Translations under genes and position numbers: made by a program
Source: Saprospiraceae bacterium
GTDB lineage: Bacteria > Bacteroidota > Bacteroidia > Chitinophagales > Saprospiraceae
Assembly: GCA_020628085.1 (NCBI GenBank)
Contig: JAHDFQ010000039.1
Location: 1 to 32,276, forward strand
Direction of reading: 5' to 3'
DNA length: 32,276 nt
Shown here: piece after piece, positions 1 to 8,338 of the stretch
How the letters are laid out: every line of letters starts with the position of its first letter
Position numbering within the stretch: the stretch's first letter is position 1
The notes under the pieces: generated by a model
What the model saw: only the letters and a program-made list of their open reading frames with translations
What the model was told of the DNA's origin: nothing
Database searches by the model: none

Positions 1-66
1 ATACTCCCGCTGCAACTGCTCAATCTGAGAATGATAATAGTCCCTCAACTATTGTTACTTTAATTC

Positions 67-87
67 ACAGCCTAAAAGCTATGTTAC
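67..87 (+). repeat. 21-bp interspersed repeat, copy A
   Basis: A copy of a short interspersed element that starts ACAGCCT, continues AAAAGCT and ends TTAC. The AGCCT/AGGCT halves can form a small hairpin; this copy carries changes in one arm. It abuts the murE stop codon. Two other copies are at 4193-4213 and 21985-22005. Function is unknown. Confidence 0.6.
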
Positions 88-88
88 G

Positions 89-1549
89 TTAATTTAATTC
101 TTCTTGAAGAATCGTTTTGTCATTGAATGGGTGTTTGACGCCCATAATTTCTTGGTATTTTTCATGTCCTTTGCCAGCCACCAAAATTATGTCATACGGA
201 TTTGCTAATCGGCAAGCGGTTTTAATGGCTTGCAAACGATCAGAAATCGTCAGTGTTTTTTGTGTCGCATACGGCGGAATACCAGTTTCCATATCTTTCA
301 AAATAGCATCTGGTTCTTCTGTTCTCGGATTATCCGATGTAAAAATGACTTGATCGCTATAATCACAAGCAATTTTTGCCATTCTGGGTCGTTTAGCTTT
401 ATCTCTATCACCTCCACAACCAACTACGGTTATTACTTTTCCGTTGCCCTGTCGCAGCTGATGAATCGTCATTAAGACTTTCTCCAATGCATCAGGTGTG
501 TGTGCATAATCGACAATTGCAGTGATTCCTTTTTGAGGATGTTGCAAATAATCGAAACGTCCCTCGGCAGAATGCAATTCACTTAATGCAGTCATCACTT
601 CTGTTTCTTCCATGCCTAACAAACGAGCGACAGCATACGTCAACAAAAGATTATATGCATTAAACTCACCTATTAATCGGCTAAAAAACTCTTTTCCATC
701 TAATTCAAGTTGCAAACCAATAATACTATTGTCTAGTAGTTTAGCTTTGTAATCTGACAGCTTCTTTAAGCTGTATGTATATTTTTTAGCTTTCGTATTC
801 TGGAGCATTACATCTCCTCGACGATCATCAATATTGGTTAATGCAAAGGCATTTTTAGGTAAATCATCAAAAAACGCTTTCTTCACATTGATATATTCTT
901 TAAACGTTTTATGATAGTCCAAATGGTCGTGCGAAATATTCGTAAATACACCGCCTGTAAACTGCACTCCTGCAATTCGGTTCTGATGAATCGCATGAGA
1001 ACTGACTTCCATAAAAGCATAATCACAACCCGCATTGACCATTTCTTGGAGCAACCGATTTAACTCAATCGCATTTGGAGTCGTATGTGTCGATGCTAGT
1101 ATTTTATCTCCTATTTTATTTTCAACGGTTGACAATAATCCAGCTTTAAAACCTAATTTGGTCATTAAACGGTGCAATAAGGTGACGCAGGTTGTTTTTC
1201 CATTTGTCCCTGTTATGCCTACCAGTTTGATTTCTTCAGATGGTTTGTCAAAGTATTGATGTACGATTTGACCTAATGCTTGACTTGAGTTTTTGACTTT
1301 TATATAAGTCGTATTCTCGTCCAAAATATCAGGTAATATTTCGCAAACAATAGCAACTGCTCCTTTTGCAATTGCACTGTCGATAAAGTGATGTCCATTG
1401 GATTCTGTTCCATTTATGGCTACAAAAAGTCCATTTCCCATGACTTTTCTAGAGTCCAAGTTGACTTGCTTTATCTGGATGTTCGTTGAACCAATGGTTT
1501 CTATAATGTGAACATCTTGTAGTATTTCTTCTAGTGTTTTCAAATACAC
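89..1549 (-). CDS. murE: UDP-N-acetylmuramoyl-tripeptide synthetase, probably meso-diaminopimelate-adding
   Basis: Cytoplasmic Mur ligase that adds the third amino acid of the peptidoglycan stem to UDP-MurNAc-L-Ala-D-Glu using ATP. The protein has 486 residues, normal for the family, with the usual three domains. The ATP loop GTNGKTT is at residues 114-120. DNPRTEEP, near 406-413, is the DNPR motif that in this family marks use of meso-diaminopimelate; Lys-adding enzymes differ there. The start is a GTG at 1549 and no better ATG is nearby. It is the last gene of the mraZ-rsmH-ftsL-ftsI-murE run, but a 441-bp structured gap separates it from ftsI, so it may have its own promoter or depend on read-through. 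The usual next gene, mraY, is not recognisable in the 88 bp that remain. Identification is secure; amino-acid specificity is inferred from the motif. Confidence 0.96.
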   Translation of the reverse strand: MYLKTLEEILQDVHIIETIGSTNIQIKQVNLDSRKVMGNGLFVAINGTESNGHHFIDSAIAKGAVAIVCEILPDILDENTTYIKVKNSSQALGQIVHQYFDKPSEEIKLVGITGTNGKTTCVTLLHRLMTKLGFKAGLLSTVENKIGDKILASTHTTPNAIELNRLLQEMVNAGCDYAFMEVSSHAIHQNRIAGVQFTGGVFTNISHDHLDYHKTFKEYINVKKAFFDDLPKNAFALTNIDDRRGDVMLQNTKAKKYTYSLKKLSDYKAKLLDNSIIGLQLELDGKEFFSRLIGEFNAYNLLLTYAVARLLGMEETEVMTALSELHSAEGRFDYLQHPQKGITAIVDYAHTPDALEKVLMTIHQLRQGNGKVITVVGCGGDRDKAKRPRMAKIACDYSDQVIFTSDNPRTEEPDAILKDMETGIPPYATQKTLTISDRLQAIKTACRLANPYDIILVAGKGHEKYQEIMGVKHPFNDKTILQEELN

Positions 1550-1990
1550 TTGTGTAAAACTTTCTAAAAATTTTGATAACTGAGAATTCTCGATTTTTGT
1601 TTACTTTACTTATGTTTTTTAACTCGAATTAAATATTAATTATCACTTTTTCATAATTGGCATCCGCCTCAAGCCGGCTAGGCTTTTCATTTTTTTCATC
1701 GCCAAAAAAACGAAACAAAAAACGCTAGAAGAAATAAACTCCCTCCGGTCAAACAGTATTTCTTCCTCAGCCGCCACCCAAAGCGGCATTTATTTCTATT
1801 TTAAGATTCTTTCTAAAAAGGTCATGAAAAGTCATAAAAGAAATTCAATTATAACCTTCCATCTCCTTTACCCAATAAAATAGTGTTTCCCAGTGAAGGG
1901 ATAAAAATTTGTTTTCGTGTTAGTCAAATGGTGACTAAAGTCATCATTTGACTTTGACTTTGACTTTGAAAGAGGCTTCCCCCTATTGTG
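1550..1990. other. structured ftsI-murE intergenic region, no gene seen
   Basis: No convincing open frame. From about 1660 to 1790 there is a stretch richer in GC than its surroundings: a self-complementary AGCCGGCT (1672-1679), an inverted pair GAAGAAAT (1728-1735) / ATTTCTTC (1758-1765), and GCCGC (1770-1774) / GCGGC (1783-1787). This arrangement resembles the dispersed intergenic elements I associate with Bacteroidota genomes, but I cannot test for other copies. A second hairpin and a hexamer array lie next to ftsI (1923-1970). Confidence 0.5.
1923..1970. repeat. hairpin plus TTTGAC hexamer array downstream of ftsI
   Basis: GTCAAATG (1923-1930) pairs with CATTTGAC (1945-1952), and the inner TGACT/AGTCA halves extend the stem, giving about 12 pairs and one mismatch. 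The right arm runs into four tandem TTTGAC units (1947-1970, the last ending in A). It lies 20 bp past the ftsI stop. No clear U-run follows on the minus strand, so it is a weak candidate terminator or RNA-processing site. Confidence 0.55.
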
Positions 1991-4156
1991 CTAACTCAAT
2001 GTCAGTTTAATCGTTTGTCCTCTGGTACGTGTACCTGGTTTAATGGACTGACGTTTTACTTTTCCGACACCGTCTATTTCAACACGAAGCCCCTTATTTT
2101 CAAGTACATATAGTGCGTCTCGTAATCCCATTCCAACTACATTGGGTACGGATTTTTCATCTTTTATCGTTCTCGGTTTTAATCGAATCGTATCTTCTAT
2201 CGCAAAAGTTGCCGTCATTTCTGTGCTCGTTTCAGAAGCATGTGGCAATTCTAAAAAATTTAGAACTGTTTCCATATCTGATTTATAACCAATATTCAAA
2301 GTTGGTAAATATTTGGTTTTCATACGAGGTTTACCTCGTTCGTTGAGTGCTTGGTGTAGATCAATTTCAAGACTATATATTTTATCTGAAATTTCTCTAA
2401 AAATTGGGCCAGCTACATCTCCACCATAAATAGAATTATTATTTGGTGCAGAAACGACTACGATGCAAGAGTATTTAGGTTGCTTCGCTGGAAAATATCC
2501 TACAAAAGAAGCTCGGTGTTTGAGGTCTTTCTTTTGATCTTTAAATTTATTATAGTTGACCTGTGCCGTACCTGTTTTTCCTGCAAACTGATAACGGGAA
2601 GTCGCTAATTTATGCGCTGTTCCATTTTCAACTACCGAAAGCAATAACTCTTGTGCTTTTTTAATCGTTTTCAAAGAAGCAATACGTTCTCGCACTACTT
2701 TTGGCTTTATCTTCTTAATGGTTTCACCAAATTGCTGTACTTCTGTTACCAAATGCGGTTTCATATAAATCCCATCATTGGCAACTGCATTATAAAAAGC
2801 TAATAATTGCATCGGCGTCAATAGCAATTCATACCCAATAGCCATCCATGGAAGTGTCGTTCCACTCCAATCATCTTCATTTTTATCAGGATTTTTAATC
2901 CTTGGTTTAGCTTCTCCCTTGATTTCTATACCTGTTGGAGAATGCAAATTCATTTTTTTTAAATGATTTAAAAAGCGGTGTGCTTTGATATTTCCGTGTC
3001 TATCCTGACCCCGATAATGCTTAAATATTTGTCCCGCAATTCCAACATTCGATGAAATTTCAAATGCACGTCGCATCGTAGTAGAATCTAAGTTGAAACT
3101 CTCTTTTGAAGCATCTTTCATGACTTCATCATAAAATTCTTTTTCACCTAGACTAATTTCTACTTTATCGTTTAAGTCTATCAAATCATCTTCTAATAAG
3201 GCAATCATTGGAGCTAATTTAAAAGTAGAACCAGGTTCAATAGCTCGACCAATCGCATTATTGTAATTTTCAACCCAACCATTTTCCGTTCTGGAAAGAT
3301 TAGAAATAGCTTTAACTTCACCTGTTTCAACCTCCATAACTATAGCCACTCCGTCTTCTGCATTATGTACATTTAACCCACGCAAGAGCGCTTCATGAGC
3401 AATATCTTGAATATTGACATTGATCGTCGTCAAAATATCGTTTCCAGTAGTTGGTTCAATCTCACTAAGTTCAGATACGGGAATCCATTGATCCCCGTGG
3501 ACTTTTTGCATTAATCGTTTTCCTTGTTTACCCGAAAGGGTTTTATCAAAGTAGCCTTCTAGACCAACTTTAGTGTCTTTTACACCTCTCTTATTATCTC
3601 CTTTCTTGGTATAACCAATCGTTCGACTTGCTAAAGAACCATAGGGTCGTTTTCGAGTTGCCAAACGCTCAGCAATGAACCCACCACCATTTTGACCTCT
3701 TCTAAAAATTGGAAACTGGCTAATTTGTTCTTTTTTGATATAAGAAACATTTCTTGCAATTAAATGGTATCGTTTTCCTTCTTGACGTAAGCGAACCAAC
3801 TCGCTTTTCATACCTCCAGGGGTATATTGCTGATCGACGTGAACTGCTAAGCAGTGAGCCAGCGAGTCTACATTGGCATCAAATATTTCTTGTGTTAAGC
3901 CCGCTGCCATTAAATCGAATCGTATATCAAAAAAAGGTAAAGCCGTTGCTAGTAAACTCCCGTCATCTGCGAGGATATTTCCTCGTTCTGCATCAAAAGA
4001 TCGCATTTGAACATAGGATTTTTCACCAACTTTCCGCCACTCATCGCCTTGAATAACTGCAATATTGATCGCTTGTGCAAAAATGAGGACGGCTGCCACT
4101 ACGACTAGTGCCAGAACTGTGTAAACCCGTACTAAAACCTCATTTTTAATGTTCAT
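1991..4156 (-). CDS. ftsI: Septal peptidoglycan transpeptidase (class B PBP) with C-terminal PASTA domain
   Basis: Membrane-anchored D,D-transpeptidase that cross-links septal peptidoglycan in the divisome. It has 721 residues: a short cytoplasmic start, one membrane helix at about 12-35, a PBP dimerisation domain (about 50-230), and a transpeptidase domain with STFK (nucleophile Ser310, Lys313), SSN (368-370) and KTG (527-529). The last ~55 residues, beginning VPNVVGMGL, form a single PASTA domain, which E. coli FtsI lacks but Bacteroidota and Gram-positive homologues often have. The ATG at 4156 gives the expected N-terminal anchor. It follows ftsL by 48 bp, and that gap holds a copy of the 21-bp ACAGCCT repeat. 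All catalytic motifs are intact. Confidence 0.96.
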   Translation of the reverse strand: MNIKNEVLVRVYTVLALVVVAAVLIFAQAINIAVIQGDEWRKVGEKSYVQMRSFDAERGNILADDGSLLATALPFFDIRFDLMAAGLTQEIFDANVDSLAHCLAVHVDQQYTPGGMKSELVRLRQEGKRYHLIARNVSYIKKEQISQFPIFRRGQNGGGFIAERLATRKRPYGSLASRTIGYTKKGDNKRGVKDTKVGLEGYFDKTLSGKQGKRLMQKVHGDQWIPVSELSEIEPTTGNDILTTINVNIQDIAHEALLRGLNVHNAEDGVAIVMEVETGEVKAISNLSRTENGWVENYNNAIGRAIEPGSTFKLAPMIALLEDDLIDLNDKVEISLGEKEFYDEVMKDASKESFNLDSTTMRRAFEISSNVGIAGQIFKHYRGQDRHGNIKAHRFLNHLKKMNLHSPTGIEIKGEAKPRIKNPDKNEDDWSGTTLPWMAIGYELLLTPMQLLAFYNAVANDGIYMKPHLVTEVQQFGETIKKIKPKVVRERIASLKTIKKAQELLLSVVENGTAHKLATSRYQFAGKTGTAQVNYNKFKDQKKDLKHRASFVGYFPAKQPKYSCIVVVSAPNNNSIYGGDVAGPIFREISDKIYSLEIDLHQALNERGKPRMKTKYLPTLNIGYKSDMETVLNFLELPHASETSTEMTATFAIEDTIRLKPRTIKDEKSVPNVVGMGLRDALYVLENKGLRVEIDGVGKVKRQSIKPGTRTRGQTIKLTLS

Positions 4157-4192
4157 TTTATAATTTATCTATTCTTTTCTTCGATTAAACAA

Positions 4193-4213
4193 ACAGCCTG
4201 AAGGCTACTTTAC
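4193..4213 (+). repeat. 21-bp interspersed repeat, copy B
   Basis: Starts ACAGCCTGAAGGCT and ends TTAC. AGCCT-GAA-GGCT forms a small hairpin. The TAG stop codon of ftsL (4205-4207) lies inside it, so the repeat supplies the end of that gene. See copies at 67-87 and 21985-22005. Confidence 0.7.
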
Positions 4214-4519
4214 GATAATTTTCTTAGGTGTTTTTCTGTTTGATTGTACACCTTGACTTTTTACTTTTTTGGCGATTTCTGATTGTTTGGTATTTTTCAT
4301 TACTTCAGATTTTAATGCCATATATTCCCAGCGATATTTTTTTATTTCTTGCTCTATTTTCTGAATAGATTTAATTTTCTTTTCAGAATAATGTGTATTT
4401 GCGATATAAACGATTCCCAACAAACCCAGAAAAATAAAATAAGCTAGGTTTTTGATAATTAGTTCTGCGCTAAACGTTCCTAGAGCGGTATAATCTTTAA
4501 ATGTCTTTTTCTTTGCCAT
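4205..4519 (-). CDS. ftsL: FtsL-like cell division protein
   Basis: Small bitopic divisome protein, expected to bind its partners through a periplasmic coiled coil. It has 104 residues: a basic start (MAKKKTFKDY), one hydrophobic helix at about 27-43, then a charged, heptad-like segment (EKKIKSIQKIEQEIKKYRWE) and a basic tail. FtsL sequences diverge strongly, so the assignment rests on size, topology and position: it starts 4 bp after the rsmH stop and lies just before ftsI, the conserved place for FtsL. The stop codon falls inside an interspersed repeat, so the last residues may be repeat-derived. Confidence 0.85.
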   Translation of the reverse strand: MAKKKTFKDYTALGTFSAELIIKNLAYFIFLGLLGIVYIANTHYSEKKIKSIQKIEQEIKKYRWEYMALKSEVMKNTKQSEIAKKVKSQGVQSNRKTPKKIIVK

Positions 4520-4523
4520 CTTA

Positions 4524-5420
4524 CTACCCGTTTTTTTCAGCGACTCTCAATTTAGCACTTCTTGCGCGAGGATTCTCTCGGCATTCTTCTTTCGTTGGCA
4601 GAACTGCCTTTTTTGTAATGATCTTAAAAGGGCGTTCTATATTACCATAAAAATCCTTCTTTACCTCTCCGTCAATATTTCCTGTTTTAAAAAAATTCTT
4701 GATGATCCGATCCTCTAATGAATGATACGAAATGACCACTAATCTTCCACCAGGTTTTAAGACTTGCAAGGCTTGTTCTAAAAAATTCTCCAGTACTTGC
4801 ATTTCTTGATTGACTTCAATCCGAATCGCTTGAAATACCTGTGATAAATATCGCAACCGATTTCCTCTAATTAAGGTATCCATTGAACCCAAAAGATCAC
4901 TTATATATTTAAAAGGTCGAGCCTGTCTATCTTCTACAATTTTATATGCTAAGGTTTTTGAGTTCCGAACTTCTCCGTAGCGGCTAAACATGTGTTGAAG
5001 TGCTTCGGCTGAATATTTATTTAGAACTTCACTTGCCGTTAAATCAGCTTTCTGATTCATACGCATATCCAATTCAGCATCAAAGCGATAAGAGAACCCC
5101 CTTTCTGCCTGATCTAATTGGTGTGACGAAACGCCTAAATCGGCTAATATTCCATCTACTTGTTTGGTGTTGTGTAGTTTTAAAAACCGTTGAAGATGCT
5201 GAAAATTACTATGGACAAACGTAAAGCGTTCATCGTCTAAAGTATTTTTGATTGCATCTGTGTCTTGGTCGAAACCAAATAGTTTTCCGTGCTCGTTGAG
5301 ATGTTGTAATATAACTTTGGAATGTCCCCCTCCGCCAAATGTTACATCAACATATGTGCCTTCCGCCTGTATGTTTAGGTGGTCTATCGTTTCTCGCAGT
5401 AAGGCTGGCAAGTGATACAT
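4524..5420 (-). CDS. rsmH: 16S rRNA (cytosine-1402 N4)-methyltransferase
   Basis: S-adenosylmethionine-dependent enzyme that methylates N4 of C1402 in the ribosomal P site; formerly mraW. It shows the glycine-rich SAM loop (VDVTFGGGGHS, about 25-35), the DGILADLGVSSHQLD segment and the HSLEDRIIKNFF motif of RsmH. At about 298 residues it has the family length. The reading frame also opens at a TTG (5432) and an ATG (5426); I chose the ATG at 5420 because family members begin with a YHxPxLL segment close to the N-terminus. It is second in the division cluster, about 100 bp after mraZ and 4 bp before ftsL. Confidence 0.95.
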   Translation of the reverse strand: MYHLPALLRETIDHLNIQAEGTYVDVTFGGGGHSKVILQHLNEHGKLFGFDQDTDAIKNTLDDERFTFVHSNFQHLQRFLKLHNTKQVDGILADLGVSSHQLDQAERGFSYRFDAELDMRMNQKADLTASEVLNKYSAEALQHMFSRYGEVRNSKTLAYKIVEDRQARPFKYISDLLGSMDTLIRGNRLRYLSQVFQAIRIEVNQEMQVLENFLEQALQVLKPGGRLVVISYHSLEDRIIKNFFKTGNIDGEVKKDFYGNIERPFKIITKKAVLPTKEECRENPRARSAKLRVAEKNG

Positions 5421-5536
5421 TATCATTCTCAATATGGTTCAAATCATTCTAAAACTTTATCAGAATTGTAATTGAACGTTTAAAATTAGGTTATTAAAAT
5501 TCTTTCTATTTCTAACCTTTTACTATTATCTTAGCT

Positions 5537-6037
5537 TTATTCTTCTTTTTGTCCAGGTTCTTCAGCACCCATGACTTCTTCAATGAAAGCTGCCATATCT
5601 TCATCAGCTTCTTCATTGAACGTTTCGTTGTAAATATCAGTAGCCCAGATTTCAACCGTATCTCCTTGTGCAAAGAGGGTGACCTCTTTATCAATTCCTG
5701 CAAAATCCAACAATTGCTTTTTTAGCAAAATTCTACCAGAGGCATCTAGCTCTAATTTTTGAGCACCTCGATACATATAGCGAACTGCTTTTCGATTCTT
5801 TCGATTAAACTGATTTAATGCCGAAAACTTGGCAATTGTTGAATCCCAAACTGCTTTGGGACGCAAAACGAGATTTTTTTCAAATCCTCTGTTCAAAACA
5901 AACACTTGTGGATTTGATTCACTAGACTCCATTTCATCAGAAATTCCGATTTCACGAAGTAGGGCTGACGGAACCCGCATTCGACCTTTAGAGTCGATTT
6001 TGCAAGGATATTCGCCTAGTAAATCATTATTGTCCAC
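5537..6037 (-). CDS. mraZ: MraZ transcriptional regulator / division cluster protein
   Basis: DNA-binding protein of the AbrB-like double SpoVT fold that regulates its own division cluster by binding repeats upstream. The first motif, GEYPCKIDSKGRMRVPSALL, is canonical. The second, ELDASGRILLKKQLL, keeps DxxGR but has Lys where Pro is usual. A long acidic tail (about the last 25 residues) follows. An in-frame ATG at 6103 would add 22 residues, but that stretch is encoded by the GTGGG boxes of the presumed operator and is not MraZ-like. I therefore place the start at the GTG at 6037, giving 166 residues, near the usual ~150. First gene of the mraZ-rsmH-ftsL-ftsI-murE unit. Confidence 0.9.
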   Translation of the reverse strand: MDNNDLLGEYPCKIDSKGRMRVPSALLREIGISDEMESSESNPQVFVLNRGFEKNLVLRPKAVWDSTIAKFSALNQFNRKNRKAVRYMYRGAQKLELDASGRILLKKQLLDFAGIDKEVTLFAQGDTVEIWATDIYNETFNEEADEDMAAFIEEVMGAEEPGQKEE

Positions 6038-6075
6038 TTTATTTGTATATTTATAGTATAAAATTAAGTTTTTTT

Positions 6076-6100
6076 TGCACAAATTCCCACTCTTGCCCAC
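6076..6100 (-). promoter_or_regulatory. MraZ box: three 10-bp-spaced GTGGG-type repeats
   Basis: On the minus strand the sequence reads GTGGGC, GTGGGA and GTGCAA with starts exactly 10 bp apart (6100, 6090, 6080). Two units are perfect GTGGG and the third is degenerate. MraZ is known to bind TGGG-type direct repeats with this period upstream of its own gene. The distance to the GTG start at 6037 is about 40 bp. The binding role is inferred from the repeat pattern and position. Confidence 0.75.
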
Positions 6101-6113
6101 CATTTAATACAAA

Positions 6114-6143
6114 AAAAATTACCAACAATTTAATTGTGGCAAT
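6114..6143 (-). promoter_or_regulatory. possible mra cluster promoter
   Basis: On the minus strand ATTG (6140-6143), an 18-bp spacer and TAATTTTT (6114-6121) approximate the Bacteroidota TTTG / TAnnTTTG promoter. Transcription would start just upstream of the MraZ boxes, which fits repression by MraZ. Both elements are imperfect and the region is A/T-rich, so this is tentative. Confidence 0.3.
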
Positions 6144-6241
6144 TCTGTCATCAATTTATTTAAATAAAAATCAATTTTTAACGCAAATAGGTGAAATTAT
6201 TAAGCATGTCTATTTTGTACATATTTGTGTTTCCCAAAAAG

Positions 6242-7009
6242 CTACTTTGTTGAATCTGAAAGTTTTTCTTTCATATTTTCAAAACCATAATTTTTGAAAA
6301 TATTTTTTAATCGCATTTTCAAAACGCCTGTTGCGGCTTCACCAATGATACTGGATGACATTTTTGATGTTCCTAACTCTCGATCTTTGAAGGTAATGGG
6401 TATTTCCTTGAGTTGATAACCCAACGAATAAGCAGCGTATTTCATTTCAATCTGGAAAGCATAACCCGTAAATCTAATTTTATCTAAATCTATGCTTTCC
6501 AAAACTTTTCGGGTATAACAAACAAAACCAGCTGTTGGATCCATAATTGGCATCCATGTAATCATTCGAACATATATACTTGCACCATAAGACAGAAAAA
6601 TCCGATCAAAAGGCCAGTCTTTTACATTTCCACCTTTGACATACCGAGAACCAATGGACATATCTGCTACTCCACTTTCACAGGCTTCGGCGAGACGAAT
6701 CAGATCGTTTGGATTATGAGAAAAATCTGCATCCATTTCACAAAACAAGTCAAATCCATGTTCCAAACCCCAACGAAACCCTTTGATATAAGCCGTTCCA
6801 AGCCCTAATTTTCCAGATCGTTCGACAATAAAAAGAGTTTCGGGATATTTTTTTTGTAAATCCTTGACAATACTGGCTGTACCATCAGGTGAGCCGTCAT
6901 CTACTACCAAAATACTGAACGCCTTCGGCAACGCAAAAACCGCTTCGATGATGGCCTCGATATTTTCTTTTTCGTTGTAGGTCGGTATAATGACAAGTAC
7001 CTTAGTCAA
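6242..7009 (-). CDS. GT2 glycosyltransferase, polyprenyl-phosphate mannose/glucose synthase-like
   Basis: Transfers a sugar from a nucleotide sugar to a polyprenyl-phosphate carrier at the cytoplasmic face of the membrane; dolichyl-phosphate-mannose synthase is the best-known relative. The 255-residue protein has IIPTYNE at the start, DDGSPDGT (about 37-44), the metal-binding EMDADFSHNP (about 90-99), DPTAGFV, and the FKDRELGTSKMS segment near the C-terminus. It lacks the C-terminal membrane domain of longer relatives. The only start that retains IIPTYNE is a TTG at 7009: an in-frame stop lies 24 bp upstream with no ATG between. A promoter-like pair sits at 7041-7071. It precedes mraZ in the same direction with a 138-200 bp gap. 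The sugar and acceptor cannot be read from the sequence. Confidence 0.88.
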   Translation of the reverse strand: MTKVLVIIPTYNEKENIEAIIEAVFALPKAFSILVVDDGSPDGTASIVKDLQKKYPETLFIVERSGKLGLGTAYIKGFRWGLEHGFDLFCEMDADFSHNPNDLIRLAEACESGVADMSIGSRYVKGGNVKDWPFDRIFLSYGASIYVRMITWMPIMDPTAGFVCYTRKVLESIDLDKIRFTGYAFQIEMKYAAYSLGYQLKEIPITFKDRELGTSKMSSSIIGEAATGVLKMRLKNIFKNYGFENMKEKLSDSTK

Positions 7010-7040
7010 TGAATTACTTTTTAGTTGATACTAATGATGA

Positions 7041-7071
7041 CAAAAGTAAATAAATACTTTTTATAATGAAA
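7041..7071 (-). promoter_or_regulatory. Bacteroidota-type promoter of the GT2 gene
   Basis: On the minus strand TTTC (7068-7071), a 19-bp spacer and TACTTTTG (7041-7048) match the -33 TTTG / -7 TAnnTTTG consensus with one mismatch in the -33 box. Transcription would begin about 25 bp before the TTG start at 7009. Confidence 0.5.
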
Positions 7072-7188
7072 TAAGAACACTTACATTCTTAATTGATTTT
7101 TTACGAAAATATTGCCTTTTTGTTGTTTCAAGTTTAATCAACAGGTCTCTTTTAAATTTAAAATTGAACAAATAAGTTATCCGATAAT

Positions 7189-7788
7189 TTACTTATGTCT
7201 TTTTTCCAGACAACTCACAATATCTTTTAATGTAAAACCTTTAGCTTGTAACAAAATTAAATAATGATACATGAGATCAGACGCTTCATCGATAAATAAA
7301 TCATCGTTGTCATCCTTGGCTTCGATCACTACCTCAACTGCCTCCTCCCCTACCTTTTGAGCAATTTTATTGATTCCTTTTTTGAACAAAGAACTGGTAT
7401 ATGATTGTTCATTTGGATTATTCTTACGTTCCGTTATGATCGTTTCTAACGTTGAAAGAAATCCGTATGTAGGTTGATTCTTTTGATTCCAGCAGGTATC
7501 TGAACCTGTATGACAGGTTGGTCCAGTCGGTTTTACCATAATTAGTAAAGCATCCTTATCACAATCATTTTGAATGCTGATAACATTTAGAAAATTACCG
7601 CTAGTTTCACCTTTTGTCCACAACCGTTGCTTGGAACGACTATAAAAAGTAACTCGATTTTCTTGGATCGTTTTTTCCAAAGCTACCTTATTCATATACC
7701 CCAACATCAAAACATGTCTAGTTTGTTGATCTTGAATAATTGCTGGAATGAGTCCATCGAAATTATACTTTATATTATTTAAGTTCAT
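7189..7788 (-). CDS. hisIE: Bifunctional phosphoribosyl-AMP cyclohydrolase / phosphoribosyl-ATP pyrophosphatase
   Basis: Catalyses steps 2 and 3 of histidine synthesis: pyrophosphohydrolysis of PR-ATP (C-terminal HisE domain) and ring opening of PR-AMP (N-terminal HisI domain). HisI is seen in MLGYMNKVAL, the TFYSRSKQRLWTKGETSG segment and the metal-binding Cys/His-rich GPTCHTGSDTCW (about 88-99). HisE is the helical region after about 108, with KVGEEAVEVVIEAK and a following DEASDLMYH. The 199 residues match other fused HisIE proteins. It is the last his gene but is separated from hisF by a plus-strand membrane-protein gene, so it probably needs read-through or its own promoter. Its start is only 48 bp from the divergent gene at 7837. 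Confidence 0.95.
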   Translation of the reverse strand: MNLNNIKYNFDGLIPAIIQDQQTRHVLMLGYMNKVALEKTIQENRVTFYSRSKQRLWTKGETSGNFLNVISIQNDCDKDALLIMVKPTGPTCHTGSDTCWNQKNQPTYGFLSTLETIITERKNNPNEQSYTSSLFKKGINKIAQKVGEEAVEVVIEAKDDNDDLFIDEASDLMYHYLILLQAKGFTLKDIVSCLEKRHK

Positions 7789-7836
7789 TATTTTTTTATA
7801 TTTTTATGTTACTATTTAATCTACAAAAACAAAACG

Positions 7837-8310
7837 ATGGATTTAACTAACCTTTCCGACGAAACAACTCCTTTAATCATCACCGACGAAATTCGCTCTT
7901 TTTTATTTGAAACTGCTAAATGGGCTAAGTTTTTATCAATAGTTGGGTTTGTTTTTACAGGACTGATGGTTTTGATGGGGTTATTTTTTGGTTCAGTCAT
8001 GAGTTATATGTCTGATTTGCCTCAAAATTCAGAACTGAATGCTTCATTTACCTCTTACTGGGGTTTTGGAATGTCATTTTTCTATGTTCTAATGGCGATC
8101 ATATATTTTTTTCCAATCTATTATTTGTATCAGTTTTCTAACAAAATGAAAATTGCTCTGAAAGAAGACGATCAATATACGTTGAGTTCTTCGTTTTCTT
8201 ACTTAAAATCCCACTATAAATTTTTCGGAATATTGATGATTATAGTGATTGGGGTCTATATTTGTATTTTCTTATTTAGTGGTGTTGCATTGATGTTCTT
8301 AAGATCATAA
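7837..8310 (+). CDS. Small multi-pass membrane protein, DUF5362-like
   Basis: 157-residue protein of unknown function. A polar N-terminus of about 25 residues precedes FETAKWAKFLSIVG and three or four hydrophobic segments (about 30-56, 75-99 and 127-153), with a hydrophilic connection (about 100-126). The FxxTAKWAKFLSIVGF start resembles the DUF5362 membrane proteins of Bacteroidota; this is recall and not a search result. It is on the strand opposite to the his genes, between hisF and hisIE, and its 3' side is followed by palindromic repeat remnants (8339-8354). Nothing in the sequence links it to histidine synthesis; it may be an insertion into an ancestral operon. Confidence 0.8.
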   Translation: MDLTNLSDETTPLIITDEIRSFLFETAKWAKFLSIVGFVFTGLMVLMGLFFGSVMSYMSDLPQNSELNASFTSYWGFGMSFFYVLMAIIYFFPIYYLYQFSNKMKIALKEDDQYTLSSSFSYLKSHYKFFGILMIIVIGVYICIFLFSGVALMFLRS

Positions 8311-8338
8311 CCAATAAGTAGTTGGTCAAAAAAACCCG

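Noticed and set aside
3-92. Plus-strand open frame of about 29 codons at the window edge, ending TAA at 90-92
   Set aside because: A frame this short arises easily by chance, it contains the interspersed repeat, and it overlaps the end of murE. A minus-strand frame beyond the murE stop in the same stretch is equally short; neither matches mraY.
5512-5703. Short minus-strand frame at the 3' end of mraZ
   Set aside because: It overlaps the well-supported MraZ frame and has no recognisable features.
6038-6103. N-terminal extension of MraZ from an ATG at 6103
   Set aside because: The codons are made of the GTGGG boxes and AT-rich leader, and the MraZ fold begins only after the GTG at 6037.
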